Below are positions 23,487-35,805 of a DNA stretch of 64,000 bases, in pieces; the stretch's first letter is position 1, and the number at the start of each line of letters is the position of its first letter. The notes under the pieces were generated by a model. That model searched no databases and had not been told where the DNA came from. It saw only the letters and a program-made list of their open reading frames with translations. The DNA is from Anaeramoeba flamelloides (lineage: Eukaryota; Metamonada; Anaeramoebidae). A program made the translations under genes and the position numbers. The DNA lies in the NCBI GenBank assembly GCA_027625915.1, contig JANTQA010000026.1, positions 6,324,001-6,388,000 on the forward strand, written 5' to 3'.

Positions 23487-24207
23487 ATGCCAAATTACAA
23501 ATTAACCTTACCAAACGTCCATTTCCATAAAGATTGGAAAACAAGAGTAAAAACATGGTTTGACCAACCAGCAAGAAAGACAAGAAGAAAACAAAACAGA
23601 ATCAAAAAAGCAATCAAAGTTGCACCAAGACCAGCATCAGGCTCACTTAGACCAATTGTCCATTGTCAAACACAAAGATACAACATGAGAATCAAATCAG
23701 GAAGAGGATTCACCCACCGTGAATTGAAAATGGCAGGCATTTCAAGACACCAAGCAATGGGCATTGGTATTGCTGTTGACAAAAGAAGAAAAAACAGATC
23801 TGCACAAACCTTGAAAGAAAATGTTGAAAGACTCAGAGAATATAAAGAAAAGTTGATCTTATTCCCAAGAAGAAGAAGTAATAAAAACTTTTTTTTTTTT
23901 TTTTTTGAAATTCTTTACTTTTTTTTTTCTTTTTCTTCTTATTCATTTTTTTTTTTTTTTTTTATTCCTTTTTACTATTTTTTCATCTTTCAAAGAAAAT
24001 CCAAACAAACAAGATTCGAAAAGAGAATTACAAAAACAAGCTAAACAAGTTAAAACCTATATGAAGGTGCGATATCCAGAAAGAACAATTGAAACAAGAG
24101 TAATCCCACAAGAATTACGTGAAAGAGATCTTGCAAAAGAAAGAAGAGACAAAATTCAAAAAACCAAAGAAAGACTCATCAAAATCAGACAAGGAAAGAA
24201 GAAATAA
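23487..24207 (+). CDS. RPL13: 60S ribosomal protein eL13
   Basis: Structural protein of the large cytosolic ribosomal subunit. Exon 1 is 23487-23877 and exon 2 is 23996-24207; the intron 23878-23995 starts GTAATA and ends TTTCAAAG (phase 1). The spliced product is 200 residues (human 211). Family hallmarks are [57 protein letters not shown] and LILFPRR; the basic C-terminus ends RQGKKK. The chosen ATG gives the short [11 protein letters not shown] leader seen before HFHKDW in the family. A CAAG/GT junction just before the ATG may mark a 5' UTR intron. A family A MITE ends 59 bases upstream. The C-terminal third is more diverged than the rest but has no damage. Confidence 0.97.
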
Positions 24208-25704
24208 ATAACCTACTTGGTGGTTGGGAAAGTAAATAAAAAACAAAAAAAAATTTGTTTTTTTTTTCTTTTTAAAAAATTGCTTTTTGCTTTTTTTTTT
24301 TTTTTTTTTATAATTTCTTTCTTTTTTGTTAATTTTTGTATGTTTATTTGATTAACCATCCAAAATGACTTTTTTGGAATTTGTGCCCATTAAGATCACT
24401 ACCATTTCCTTTGAGAAAACAAAATAAAATTAGATTTAAAATACACACACATTTGGTGAAACACAACAGATTGAACATTTTTTTCCCGAAGGTTTCCGAT
24501 TAAAAATCTTCCTCATTCTTGAAAAAATGTGAATTTAACACAAGTTTTGAACAATAATTATTGTGGGTTTTAATCAAAAAAATAAAATCCTCAAGAAAAA
24601 AGGAAAAACTAAAAAGCTTTTACTCACAATTTTTATTTTATTTCTTTTGGAGACTTGAACTGTCAACCAAAAAGCTTTCGAGAAAAGAAATGGGTTTGGT
24701 TGTTTAATAATCATATTCAAGCACAGTAGATCCGATCACACTTGTAATTGAGGATGTATTTTGATTTTTTTTTTTCAAATTAAATCAAATTCACCCCCAA
24801 AGTGATGAGAGCGAGCCAATCGAGAAGACTCTTCCAGAAAAGTTAAATCAAATATTTTTTTTTGTAATGTTTTTTTATTTTTTATCGCAAGTATCTTTTC
24901 AGAAATAACAAATGAGGGTGTAGAGAAGAAATAAGAAAAATATTTCCTTGGGTCATTTTAAAAAAGTTTTTAAAACAGTCCTGAACCCAGTTGATAAACT
25001 TCAATAGGCCAGTTTTTAGTGCCATATTAAAATTTTTTAGATCACACTTTTTTACATATGCATACTACAAGAATGTAATAATTGCTTCATTAAATTTTGG
25101 ATACTAACAGTTTGAAAAATTAAGCTCAGTTATACTTTTTAAAAATCTAACCAAAACAAACCAATTATGGATGGATTATTTTCAGTTTTTAAAAAGAATA
25201 ATTTAGAGAAAGAGTAAAAATAATAAATTTTCGGTTTTTTTTTTTAGCTAAATTTTTGAGATGTTAAAAAAAAATTTTGAAAAAAAAATAAATTTTGTGA
25301 TGAGGATATCAATAATTTCCAGGAAAAGCCCATTTAAACCTACGGGAATTTCATTTAAAATTGAAACAAACTCGATAAAATTATTTTCTTCTGCTTTTTT
25401 GTTTTTATTAAATTATATCTATGCCCATTTCATTTTTACGATTAAAAAAGTTATTTGACATTTTTTTTTTTTTTTTTTTGTTCAATTACCTAAAACTGTT
25501 TTTTTTGAAACATTTTGCATTTTAATAATATAGAATTTGATCAAGAACTTTTTTCTTTTCAAAAAATGAAATGGAAAATTTAAAATAAAATAAAATTTTA
25601 AAAATGATATTATTATGAAATAATCATATCTATTGATGATGGGAGTTTTTGTCTTATGTTTGGTGATATCCATGATCTTCAATTTACTATTTTTCGCAAA
25701 AGAA
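24208..25704. other. AT-rich spacer downstream of eL13
   Basis: 3' flank with T-runs; short frames only. Nothing recognised. Confidence 0.5.
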
Positions 25705-25895
25705 ATATAACAAATTTTTCATTCAGCTTTCCAAAAAAAATTTTTAAGATCCTGTAACATTTCAAATTTTTAATTCTGTCAACAAGCTTAAATTATTGAT
25801 TTACATTTCAGAATTGAGGATAACTTTGATGATTTATTTAAATTCTTTGGGAGGTGTGATTTTGTTGGAAAGCTGAATGAAAATTTTGATTTTTT
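25705..25895. repeat. Family I palindromic MITE, copy 4
   Basis: Best-preserved ends of the family: TTTTTCATTCAGCTTTCC at the left and GGAAAGCTGAATGAAAATTT at the right, about 190 bases overall. AT-rich, non-coding interior. Confidence 0.8.
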
Positions 25896-25899
25896 TATT

Positions 25900-26889
25900 T
25901 TGCAATAAAAAGTATAAAGACGATAAGTTTTCAATTAATCGTCCTAAAAAAATAATGAATTTATTCTTTCTTTTTTTTTGAAGTGTTGCAAGAATTTTCC
26001 AACCTAAATAAATATTTTGAAAATCTAAATTTTGAAACTTTAAATTTTATTTTTTAAAATAAGTATGTATCCTGAGAATATTCACAAAAACAAAAATAAA
26101 AACACTATTAAAAATATCTAGAAAATGTTAATCAAGGATAGAATTTGTTTGAAATTGATACTTGATTCCAAAATTGAGTACCTTGAATAATTCATCAGTT
26201 TTATATATTATTCCCATTGGGATATTCATTTTTTTTTTTTTTTTTAGAACCATGTTTAGTGTTTTTATATTTGTATTTAAAATTTAATTAACCATAAATA
26301 GACCCTTTCAAGAAAAAAAATTATCATATCTAAAAATATTTTTAAGGGAGCCTTTCACAGAACGATTTTTATTTTTTAATTAAAAAATGAAAAATAAAAA
26401 TATAATCTCTTAAATTTGTAAAAATCTTATTATTTATTTTCATTCATTTATTTAAGAAGAATAAATTACACCCTAAATGACCTTATATTTAAATTCCCTT
26501 TTAAAAATTTAAGTATCTAAAATCATAGTTTCCAAGATTATTCATTAATGATAATAATTCCAAACTATCTTGATTTAAAATGCGATATATTAATATTTAT
26601 TTCTTTTAATTGATTTTGAAAAAATAATCTAATTTTTAAAAAGGGGGGAAATACCCATAAATAATAATCATTATTTTCAAGTATTTCCTCATATTCCTAA
26701 TTTAAACATAAAGGACAAAAGAAATTCGAATTTTTATTGATTTTTTTCATAATATCTATTTAGGTAATTAGTAAACGTTCTGAATGTAAGAATTGTTGAA
26801 CTGGGTGAATAATCTAAATATTATAGGGTGTAAATAAATGATTTTGGTATTATACTATAGTAAAATATTTTTGTGGGATATTATCAAGT
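25900..26889. other. AT-rich spacer, no gene seen
   Basis: About 80 percent or more A+T by eye, no reading frames of interest, no element ends. Confidence 0.5.
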
Positions 26890-27560
26890 GATGTAGAGTG
26901 CCACCAAGAGTCCAGTTGTTCCAGAATTCAAAGAAATTGAGTAAACTTGTCAATTTTTTATTATTTTAAAATATTACCGAGGAGTACCTTCAAGTTCTGT
27001 TGAGTACCGAATGGTACCTAGCTTTTCCAGAATTCAAAAGAACGGAGAAAAATCAAATATTTAACTCAATTCTTTTAAATTCTGGAAAAGCTAACCACGG
27101 TTTTTTTATTTAATTTTCTTTTTAATCCAAAATTAAAAAAAACTTAATGTTAGGTTTTTTTGAGTTTTCTATTTATTTAGAAAATCAATAGATTTTCTTT
27201 GGGTTTTTTTTAGTTTTCTATTTATTCTGAAAATCTATCGATTTTCTATAGGTTTTCTTGGTCTTTTCTGTTTTAGTTTTAAAATAAATAGATTTTCGTT
27301 AGGTTTTTTTTACTTTAGAAATAAACCGAAAATTTTAATAAATTTTCTGTTTATTTCTATGTAAAAAAAACCTAGAACACTTCAGAAATAAAATAGAAAA
27401 CTTCAAAAAAACCTAGAACACTTAACAAATAAAACATAAAACTCTAGAAAACTAAAGGCACTTTCTGATATTTCAAAAGAAGTGAGTAAAATCTTTGATT
27501 TTTTCCAATCCTATAAATACTTTAAAAGGAAACAAAGATTTTTTTATTATAAGAAAATTT
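26890..27560. repeat. Complex inverted-repeat block, family J copy 2
   Basis: Carries the same phrases as the 2690-3880 block: GTTAGGTTTTTTTGAGTTTT, AAAATCAATAGATTTTC, AACCTAGAACACTTCAG and CTTTTCCAGAATTCAAAAG, on both strands. It also has a local GTACC-containing patch (26980-27020). Non-coding. Confidence 0.72.
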
Positions 27561-28546
27561 GATTAAATTTTCTTTTAAACTAAATTCAAAAAATAGGGGC
27601 CCAAATTTCGAGATCTCGTTCTAGAATCATTGGATTTCAATATGATGTTGGGCAGTTGATTAATGATGTAATATAAATAAAATTTTCTACTTCATAATTT
27701 ACTAACCAAACTTTTGACTGAAAAATTGGAAGAAAATAAAATAAATTTTCAAACAATCAGATGACAATTTGATTTTTTTTTGTTTGTTAGTTTCTTCAAT
27801 CAAATAGTTTCAGATGTCAATTTTTCTTCACTGATTTACATTTAATATTTTTACATGATGAAAAATTTCAATTTGTTTCTCAATCAAATTACTCTTACAA
27901 CCGAAAAAAAATTCGATAATATCCAGATGTTGTAAAATTTTGTATGATTTTTTTAGCCAAATTTTTGTACAAAAAATGAAATAGATTTTTTTCAACGTAT
28001 AAAAATTTTTAAAGAAGACACCTTGTTAGTATTTAATCTTCTGATGATTATCCATCAACTTCTAGTTTATTGATGATTATTTACAGGGTTCCTCATATAA
28101 TTATTTTTCCTGAGTATCATTTGAAAAACTGGGCCCTTATTTTTCGAAAGGAGTTTAATTTCTTGAATTCAAAAAATAACTAACAACATTTCCATCTCAT
28201 AGAATTCAATAATTAATTAAAAAAAATATTTTTTTTAGACCATGCCTAAAAATAAAAATCTGGAAAACAAAAAAATTAATTTATGAGATTCCTGTTTAAT
28301 TTGTCGTGATAAAGAAAAATTTCTAAAAATTAATGAGTAGCAAATTGAGATTTATTTTAGTTTTATGTAATTCAGAAATTAATTTTTGAAATAAATTCCT
28401 ATAAGTTTTGTTATTGAAACAAAGAAAAATAAAAAGAAAAATGGTATTTTATATTGAATAATATATATATATATATATACATATATAGATATATTATGAG
28501 TATTATTTCTTTTACGATAAATAAATAAAAAAAGTAATTAATCGAA
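27561..28546. other. AT-rich spacer 3' of the quinone reductase gene
   Basis: Contains an (AT)n microsatellite at about 28463-28498. No gene seen. Confidence 0.5.
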
Positions 28547-31500
28547 TTAGAGATATTCTCCAATTCTTTCAAAGTCTGTTTTTTTCCCTTCAGTTAACCC
28601 ACCTTCACCATAATCAGTTAATTTATTAAATTCAATGGGAGTTTCATCAATTGCCTTTTCAAGTTTTTCTCCCCATGCTTTAAGTGATTTTTCTTGAGAT
28701 TCTTCATTATTAATTGAATAGTGATATATTGGTGGTAAAATGTTAAATCCACAGAAATATACTTTTAATATAAAAAAATAAAATATTAATAATAAAATAT
28801 TTAAATAATAATTGAATTAGAATTTTGAAAATTAATAATTTAAAAATAATAAATATAAAATATTTAATAATATTTCTAATATGATCATTTTCATTTGTAT
28901 ATTATTTGGGTTTGATATTATACTTTTCTTACCCAAAAAAAAAAAAAAATATTTTTTCTTTCGCTTTTTATTTACTCGTTTCATTTTATTTCTTTTCTTT
29001 CTAATTTAATCAAACACTTTTTTTTTCTTTTTTTCTTTTCATTTTTTATATTTGATTTTCTTTTCCTTTTCTGATTTTTTTTTATAAAGTCAATGTGAAA
29101 AAAAAAAATGTTTGCAAACACCAAATTAACTTTTAGTAAAATTGATGCTTTGTAATTTCTATAAAATTCAGACACTTTTTATTAAAAAATATTAATGTTA
29201 ACTGTTTTAATTTTCTAAAGAAATTGTGAAATTTTGCATGAGATGTTCCAATGATATCAACCCAAAATTTTTTTTAACATTTTTTTTTTTGAAAATTTAT
29301 GGTTTGTCCAGGTATTTCTTATGAATGATATCAACTCTAATCTGAAATTTTTTTTTTCTCTTATTTTTAAACAATCATAGTTTATTTATCATCCATAATT
29401 TACTTTTTTTTTGGGTGGTCTGTTACTTGATTTTTGGATTTGAGAAAAAAGGTTGAATCAAAAAAAATAATTTTCATCAAAAATGTTAAAAATGTTATTT
29501 GTTACGTTTTTAAAGAATTGTATAACAACACCACTTTTGACTTTCAGATCAAGAATTAAAATTTTCAAACACTTTACAAGCATTTTTCTATGTTCAGTAA
29601 AAAACGTTAAATCTTAAAACTAAATTGAAATTTTATTTATTAAAGAGTAAATCACCAAGTAAAAAAAAAAAAAATTGATAAAGACTTTGCGCTTTATTCC
29701 TTTAAATTTGTTTTTAAAACCCGAAACAGAGAAAATTTTTAAAAAAAATTTAGTAAATTGTCCACTAATGTAAATTTTGCGAAAAAAAAGCATTACACTT
29801 TTTTAAAAATTAAATTTATTTGTTATTTATTCACAAAAATATTAAAAGTTCATTAGACTACAAAACTTTTCCTATCTGGTTTTTATATTTAGAAATATTG
29901 TAAAGTTTCTCATTTTTTTAAAAAATTATAATTATGAAATTTCTCAATTTTTACTATAAAATTTTAGATAATCACAGAAATCATAGAAATCACAGAAATC
30001 AATTTAGAATGATCAGAAATTTCGAACTATTAAACTACATTCAATAACGACCTAACTCTTGATAAATTAATTTAATTTTCAATTCTAAGCTAAACCTTGA
30101 AAACATTTTTAATAAAAAAAAAAAAAGTACGTCAATTGTCTAAATCTACATATAACTAATTTGAATTTATCTGTAATATCTTTAGTATTAATAACAATCA
30201 AAAAATTAAGGGTTTATTATTTTGATGAAAGAAGAATAAAAGTTAAAAGTTAAAAAGAAAATGTAATTGGTAAATCTCATTTTAACTTGGTATATTTTAA
30301 GTTATTGAGTATTTTGAATTTTGAGATTAAAAAAAAAAAAAAAAATATAGAATAAAACAAAATATTAATACTTACAGCATCCATGAGTTAAAGGATAAGT
30401 TATTTTTGAAATGTTTCCAAATAATCCCCTTTCTGAAAAGACAACTTTTTCTTCTGGTGTCGTAACACATAAAAGTGCTTTTTTCTCCTTAAAGGTACCA
30501 TTATTATAAAGTTTTGGCCCTAATAATTTTTTGAAAAGATAATATTTTTAAAAAAAAAAATATTGTAGAAAAAATTTTTAGTTGGCTAATAGATTAAAAT
30601 GATTGATATTTTAAAAAAAAATTCCAATAGAGAAAAATAATTTTTATGATTTATTGTCTTGTAAATAAAAGTTTATTTTTTTTTTATCGTTGTTGATTTT
30701 TTCAAAATTAAATAAAAAAAGTTATGACCATCTACGGAAAAAAATCCAAAAAATGAAAAGAAAAGTGGATACCCACATTACAAAGTATTAGCGATATTTC
30801 CTCAACAAATTCTGTATTTAGGGTTAGTACTACCTGTATGTGGATTTTAAGTGTATCTCAAAAAAGAACATGAATCTTGATAAAATTTGAAAAATTAGAT
30901 CTAAACAGAAGGAATATGTTCGAAATGATGAATTCAAGTTTACCAAACGAATTTTCCAATTTTGTTTCTCAATAGTTGAGTCAAAATTTTATAACTCAAA
31001 AAAAAATCTTTCCGGCTACAAAAGTGAAAAGAAGAGTTTAAATATGATTTTCTTTTTGGTTTGGGTATTTAGAGAAGCAAATATTTTCGAAAAAAAAAAC
31101 TATTTGGAAAGTAGATTTAAAAGATCAAAATGGGCTGTTTCCTCATTCTTTTTTATCGATTTTAAGCCACAAGTAAAAAAGTTGGAAAATTCTTGTGGCT
31201 CTCATTACAAACTAATATAAAAGGTTTTAAAAAAACTTTGTTTTTTTTTTTTTTTTTTTTTTAATTAAAATAACTGGATTTTTAGTTATTTTTTGAACAC
31301 AAGTAAATAGACAAATAAAGATCTCTTTCAGGGAATAAAAAACACAGAAAACACAAATGGAGTGTCATTATATATTCAAATGTGGGAAGAGGTGTTTGGA
31401 ACTTCAATTCAAGTTTGTTTTTAATAGTTACAGTAGGAAAGTAATTTTTTATAAAATGTACCAATTAAAAAAGAAGAAATTTCGATCCCTTTTTATTCAA

Positions 31501-34500
31501 AAAACAATATAGTATTTTGATCTCCAATTTTTTACTTTTGTTATTGTTATTTTATCCAATTAACTATCAGGACAAAACTTTTTGTATTTCCCTTGTTTTC
31601 GTGAAATATCTTATATTTTCCCATAATGAATCTTTCAAGATAGTTTTGAGATCTCCACTGTGGTATCCACATATCTTTCAAGATTCATTATGAGGAATGT
31701 ATTAGCGATATTTCGCTACAAACCGGGAAATAATGACAGATATTATTTTCCTATATTTTAAAAAAAAACAAGTATTAGAAATAAAATAATCAATTTATTT
31801 TTATTCTTTATAATTTGTGAAATTTTGATTATTTTTGAGATCAATTGAAATTCTTGATAATTTAAAAGTTACAGAATCAAATATACGATTTTTTTTTTCT
31901 TCAATAAATAGCATCAAATAAAAATAGTGTACAATTAATGTTTCTTTAATAAGTATTTATTCATATTTTCCAAGGAAATTATTTTTCAGTCAAAGGGGCC
32001 CAGTTGTAATAGAACAATACACGTGTTTAAAGGGTTTGCATAGATATTAAAAGAAAAATTTTATTTTGGAAATTTTCAAAATTGAAATCATTTTTTCACA
32101 TTTTTGCACATTTTTGTTTTTTTTTTTTCGATTTTTTTTAACAACGTCATTCATTTCCAAAAAATTTTTTATTATAAGATCAATAGTCACTTGGTAAAAA
32201 CGTGTTATTCTAATGTCATTGAAACCATGTAAAGATTGTTGAGAAATCTATTGATTTCTATTGCAATTCAATTCGATCTTTGATCTTGATATTTGTTTAA
32301 TAAATGTGAAAAATTTTCACTTCATTTTCATTTTCTTTTTCAAATAGAGACCATAAATACTAACAAACTTCGTTTGGGAGCTTAATTTCTAAAAGAAAAG
32401 TATCGAAAATGAAGTGAAAAATGTTTCATATTTATTATTCAAATACCAGTAGAAGTTCATAACGAACATCGTTGTTTTTCTCAATAGGGCCCTAAAGTTT
32501 TGAGTTTTTCAATTTTTCAGAAAATTTATTGATTAATTAGTTTTCTTTCAGACATGTATCAACAATTCTTTGATGTGTATTATTCTCTTTATTTCTTATT
32601 TGTTCTTCAAAGGTCAATTATATAAAATAATTGATATTTGAAAAAAACGTTGGGCCCCTTTGACTGAAACAGAGTTTACAAAAAAAAAAATACACTATTA
32701 TTGATTTAGTTTTTATTAAAAAGAATAAATGAGATATAATATCATTACTGATCAACATTTAATTAATAATTATTTTAATGATCGAAATTTTATTTTTTAA
32801 AATTTTCGTATTCTATTTTTATTCAAAACTTGATCAATATATTATAACAATGTTTTTTTTTGACGAAATACAAATTGAACATTATTTTAAAACAACTCTA
32901 GAATATTCAAAATGATGTGTGTATTTTTTTTATAAAATTTTTTTCTTGAAGAATATAAGTTTTTATCAAAAATTATTTGTATGAATCATCTCAATATCTT
33001 TTATCTTTAATTTCAATAAGTGCAATGATTAAAATTCTAAAAACTGTAGTCTGTAATTTTTACTTTTCTAATTTTATTGAGTTATTTCTTTTGTATTAAC
33101 TAGTGTATAATAAAATTTTTGTTAATTTATCAAAGATTGAATTTAAGGATGTATGTTCAATACGGATTCTTCAGATAAATTATAAAGATCATCCTTTTAT
33201 TTTGGTTCAGGTGATTTATGGTCTTTTATTGACAGATTAAAATAATTTTTTTTTTGGAAAAAATGATGTTTTTTTTTTTTTGGAATTTCTTTTTTCTATT
33301 GCAAATACCCACTAGTCAAAAATTAGTAATTAAGAGTAGTATTGATTTATGGGGGAGCTATTAATTATTTTTGGGTTATTAGTGCCAAAGTACTAATAAC
33401 TGACTTGAATGAAAAACTAATTGGATAAATATCTTATTAGGTGTATTTTTAAGTACTTGATAAGTGATGTATTTACAAAAACAAAAAATAAAAACGAAAA
33501 AAACATCATTTTTTCCAAAAAAAAAAATTATTTTAATCTGTCAATAAAAGATCATAAATCACCTGAATCAAAATAAAAGGATGATCTTTGTGATTTATCT
33601 GAAGAATTCATTTAGAACGTACCTCCTTAAGAATTGAGTTTTGTAATTTTTTTTTTTTTTTTTGGTTTGATACATTTTAAAATACTTTCATAAATTCTTA
33701 TAAAGGAAAAGTAGACTTTCTGTTGGTAATTTCATTAAATCAATCCAGATTTTGATTTTTAATTTATATATTTCTCATTAATGATCAAATTAACATTTTT
33801 TTTATTAAAAATAGAAAAGAGAGGTTGTTAGAAATTTTAGGATGTTTTATTTTTGAAAATTTAATATTCTTTTTTATTTAATTTTTTTCAAAAATTAAGT
33901 TTGTGTATTTTGATATTTTTAAAACAAATATTATTTTTCTGACAAAAATTGGCATATTTTGTATTTTTTTCTTCAAATTAACTGTATTATTGTTCTGAAA
34001 AGTTTCTTTTATTAAGATTAAATTAATTTGTGGTTTTATGATATTAATAAATGAATTTTCTTTCTTTATTATTTACCATAAGTTTATATTATTTATTACA
34101 AGCAAAAGAATTTTTAAATTAAAATAAATTTTTAAATCAAAACATTAAAACAGAATGAGAATTCTAGAATGAACTATTTGCTAAAATCTAAAGAAAAGGT
34201 TGTCTTATTTCAAAAAACCTTGGCCAAATTATTGGGATTATTGCTTGATTAATCAAAATTGACAAAATTAAACAAAAATGAATTAATGGATGATCTTAAA
34301 TAAGATTATGTCTTTGGTTTAGAATTCTTTTACTTTGTGTTAAGCTGTTATATTCAAATTAAACATATTTTAAATTTTTTCGAAAAGTTCAATAGACTAG
34401 AACACAATTAGCTAATGAAAATATTTTAATTTTTGTATTCTTGTGAATAGTTAAATTTTTGCTTGCTTGTTTGGATGAAACAATTTTTGGTACATTTTTA

Positions 34501-35728
34501 TAAAAGGTTTCATTTGTTTCTTTGAAAATGACAATACTTTGACAGTCTTTTTTCTTTAAACAATAGGATCATTTAAATTTCAAAGAAATTAAAGTTGGTT
34601 TTTTTCAATTCCTGTTCTGAAGAGTTTAAAGAGTTTTTTTTGAAATAATTTGTTAATAGTTTGCCAATAAAAATAATCTTTGAATTGTATCTAAAATCAT
34701 TTGAAAAAAAAAAGTGAATACTTTTAAAAATAATGAAACACAAAAAAAGAGTAAATTGTTTTGGTTTGTTTTTGTGTATCTATTTCAAAAAAAAAAAAAA
34801 AAAAAAATGGAATTCATAAAGTGAAATTTAAAACTTACATTGATAACTCCAAGGCGTAGCTTTTATTGTCAACAAATTATTATTAAAAAAAAAAAAAATT
34901 ACAAAAAAAGGATTATTGAATAAGCTAAAGTTGTTTTGAAGATGAGAGAACTGATTTTTTGATTTTGGGAACAAGCCTTACTGCTATTCAAAAATAACAA
35001 AAAAAAATAAAAAAGAAAGAGAAAAAAAAAAAATAATCAAAACAAAAAGAAAGAAGGAAGGAAGGAAAAGGGGTTGATAAAAAAAAGTTGTTAAGACAAA
35101 GAAAATTTAAACTTACAAAACACGATCGAACCATCCCTTTAAAATTGCTGGTAGCTTTTTTTAAAAAATGATAAGAAAAGAATAAGAACAAAAAAGGAGA
35201 AAAAAAAAAAGGCTTTCAGTAAAAGAGAAAAGAAATCTCAAACAAGCAATATTTCAAGTGAACAATTAAATTCTTACTCTCAATCTCCATAATGGAAAAA
35301 TAAAAATAACAAGATTAGCTTTTTCAACCTTTGCTTGTTCGATCTTGATTTCTTCAATTAATGTGTTTTGTCTTTGCTCGAGTTGCAATTTGAAAAAGCC
35401 TTTCACTTCCTTTGTAAAATCTGTTCTGTTTGCTACAGCATTCCAATTCATTTCGTACAAGTCAGAAACAGCAACAGAGTGGCCTTGTTGTGTAAAGAAT
35501 TCTACAGCCTGGTTTTTTAAAATTCCTGTAAAGGAAGTGGGTTCGGGCTATTAGGTTAGGTTAGGAATTGTTTTGGTTCAAATTATGATGATTTCGATCA
35601 AAGAGAAGAAAAAGAAAAAGAAAATTTTGTGAACAGGAAAATAAAAGAAAGAGATTGAAAAAGTAATTTAATTTTACATGTGCGTAAACTATTAAGATAT
35701 TTTTTTCTTTATTTTCTTTTTCAGTCAT
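28547..35728 (-). CDS. NQO-type NAD(P)H:quinone oxidoreductase, seven exons
   Basis: Flavodoxin-fold FAD enzyme of the NQO1/NQO2 family, which reduces quinones by two electrons in the cytosol. Exons on the minus strand: 35728-35678, 35547-35278, 35154-35117, 34983-34982 (2 nt), 34859-34839, 30519-30376, 28761-28547. Together these are 741 nt, 246 residues (human NQO2 231, NQO1 274). Motifs: ILIVYAHPEPTSF at the N-terminus, SDLYEMNWNAVANRTDF, NLVIFIFPLWRLR plus [13 protein letters not shown] (human [20 protein letters not shown]), YNNGTFKEKKALLCVTT, HGCLYFCGFNILPP and ETPIEF. The usual TTGG turn reads TTPEE, so flavin contacts may differ. The frame closes only if the 2-nt exon is used. The first and last exons lie about 7 kb apart; the 4.3-kb intron holds two repeat elements. 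The gene is divergent from the TBC gene. Confidence 0.9.
28762..30375 (-). other. NQO-gene intron 6
   Basis: Starts GTAAGT and ends TTAAAAG on the minus strand; phase 1. The content is AT-rich with long T and A runs. No further exon or element was recognised, and the joined protein (HGC to LYFCGF) matches family spacing, so none is needed. Confidence 0.8.
31984..32669. repeat. 686-bp family K element, best copy
   Basis: Ends are 19-bp inverted repeats TTTCAGTCAAAGGGGCCCA and the complement. Relatives lie at 42875, 43935 and 62875. The interior is mostly non-palindromic; phrases such as AAGATCAATAGTCACTTGGT and CAACAATTCTTTGATGT recur among copies. No protein. A family E MITE is nested at about 32300-32434, absent from the 42875 and 43935 copies. 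Confidence 0.85.
32300..32434. repeat. Family E MITE nested in family K
   Basis: AATAAATGTGAAAAATTTTC at the left and GAAAATGAAGTGAAAAATGT at the right form the inverted ends. The same insertion, at the same place, occurs in the K copy at 63023, so those two K copies share a K+E ancestor. Confidence 0.75.
33143..33630. repeat. TTAA-flanked element, about 120-bp inverted repeats
   Basis: TTAAGGATGTATGTTC at the left and GAACGTACCTCCTTAA at the right. The next 100 bases (TTCTTCAGATAAAT, GATCATCCTTTTATTTTG, AATCTGTCAATAAAAG) are complementary between ends. Exact TTAA at both borders is the target preference of piggyBac-type elements; no transposase is present. Confidence 0.75.
34982..34983 (-). 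other. Predicted 2-nt microexon (CA) of the NQO gene
   Basis: On the minus strand the local sequence is TTTTTGAATAG, CA, GTAAGG: a T-rich tract and AG acceptor, two bases, then a strong donor. Without these two bases exons 3 and 5 are out of frame. With them the join reads RVF-TTPWSYQWPKL-YNNG, exactly the 11-residue spacing of human RVF-IGEFAYTYAAM-YDKG. Alternatives are a base-call error, a weaker 11-nt exon using GTTCCC as donor, or use of an earlier donor that would lose the conserved RVF. Confidence 0.55.
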
Positions 35729-35805
35729 TTTAAAATTTAGTTTGAAATCAAAAAGGAGATATAAAAAGTTAAAAAAATGACAATTTTTTTGGATCTTTTG
35801 AATTT

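Larger units (their letters stand above)
30520..34838 (-). other. NQO-gene intron 5, 4.3 kb
   Basis: Starts GTAAGT and ends TTATTAG (minus strand). It carries a 686-bp family K element (31984-32669) with a nested family E MITE, a TTAA-flanked inverted-repeat element (33143-33630), and a small inverted pair around AATGAATCTTTCAAGAT (31620-31700). The phrase GTATTAGCGATATTTC occurs at both 30786 and 31692. Much longer than the other introns of this window except TBC intron 2. Confidence 0.75.

Noticed and set aside
34839-35154. Earlier donor in NQO exon 3 (GATC/GTGTTT) to fix the frame
   Set aside because: It would delete the conserved RVF and shorten the protein by three residues, and the donor is weaker than GTAAGT; kept only as an alternative.
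35278-35547. Treating the 90-codon minus-strand frame as a stand-alone gene
   Set aside because: It is exon 2 of the NQO-type gene; both ends are splice sites and the flanking exons complete the family sequence.
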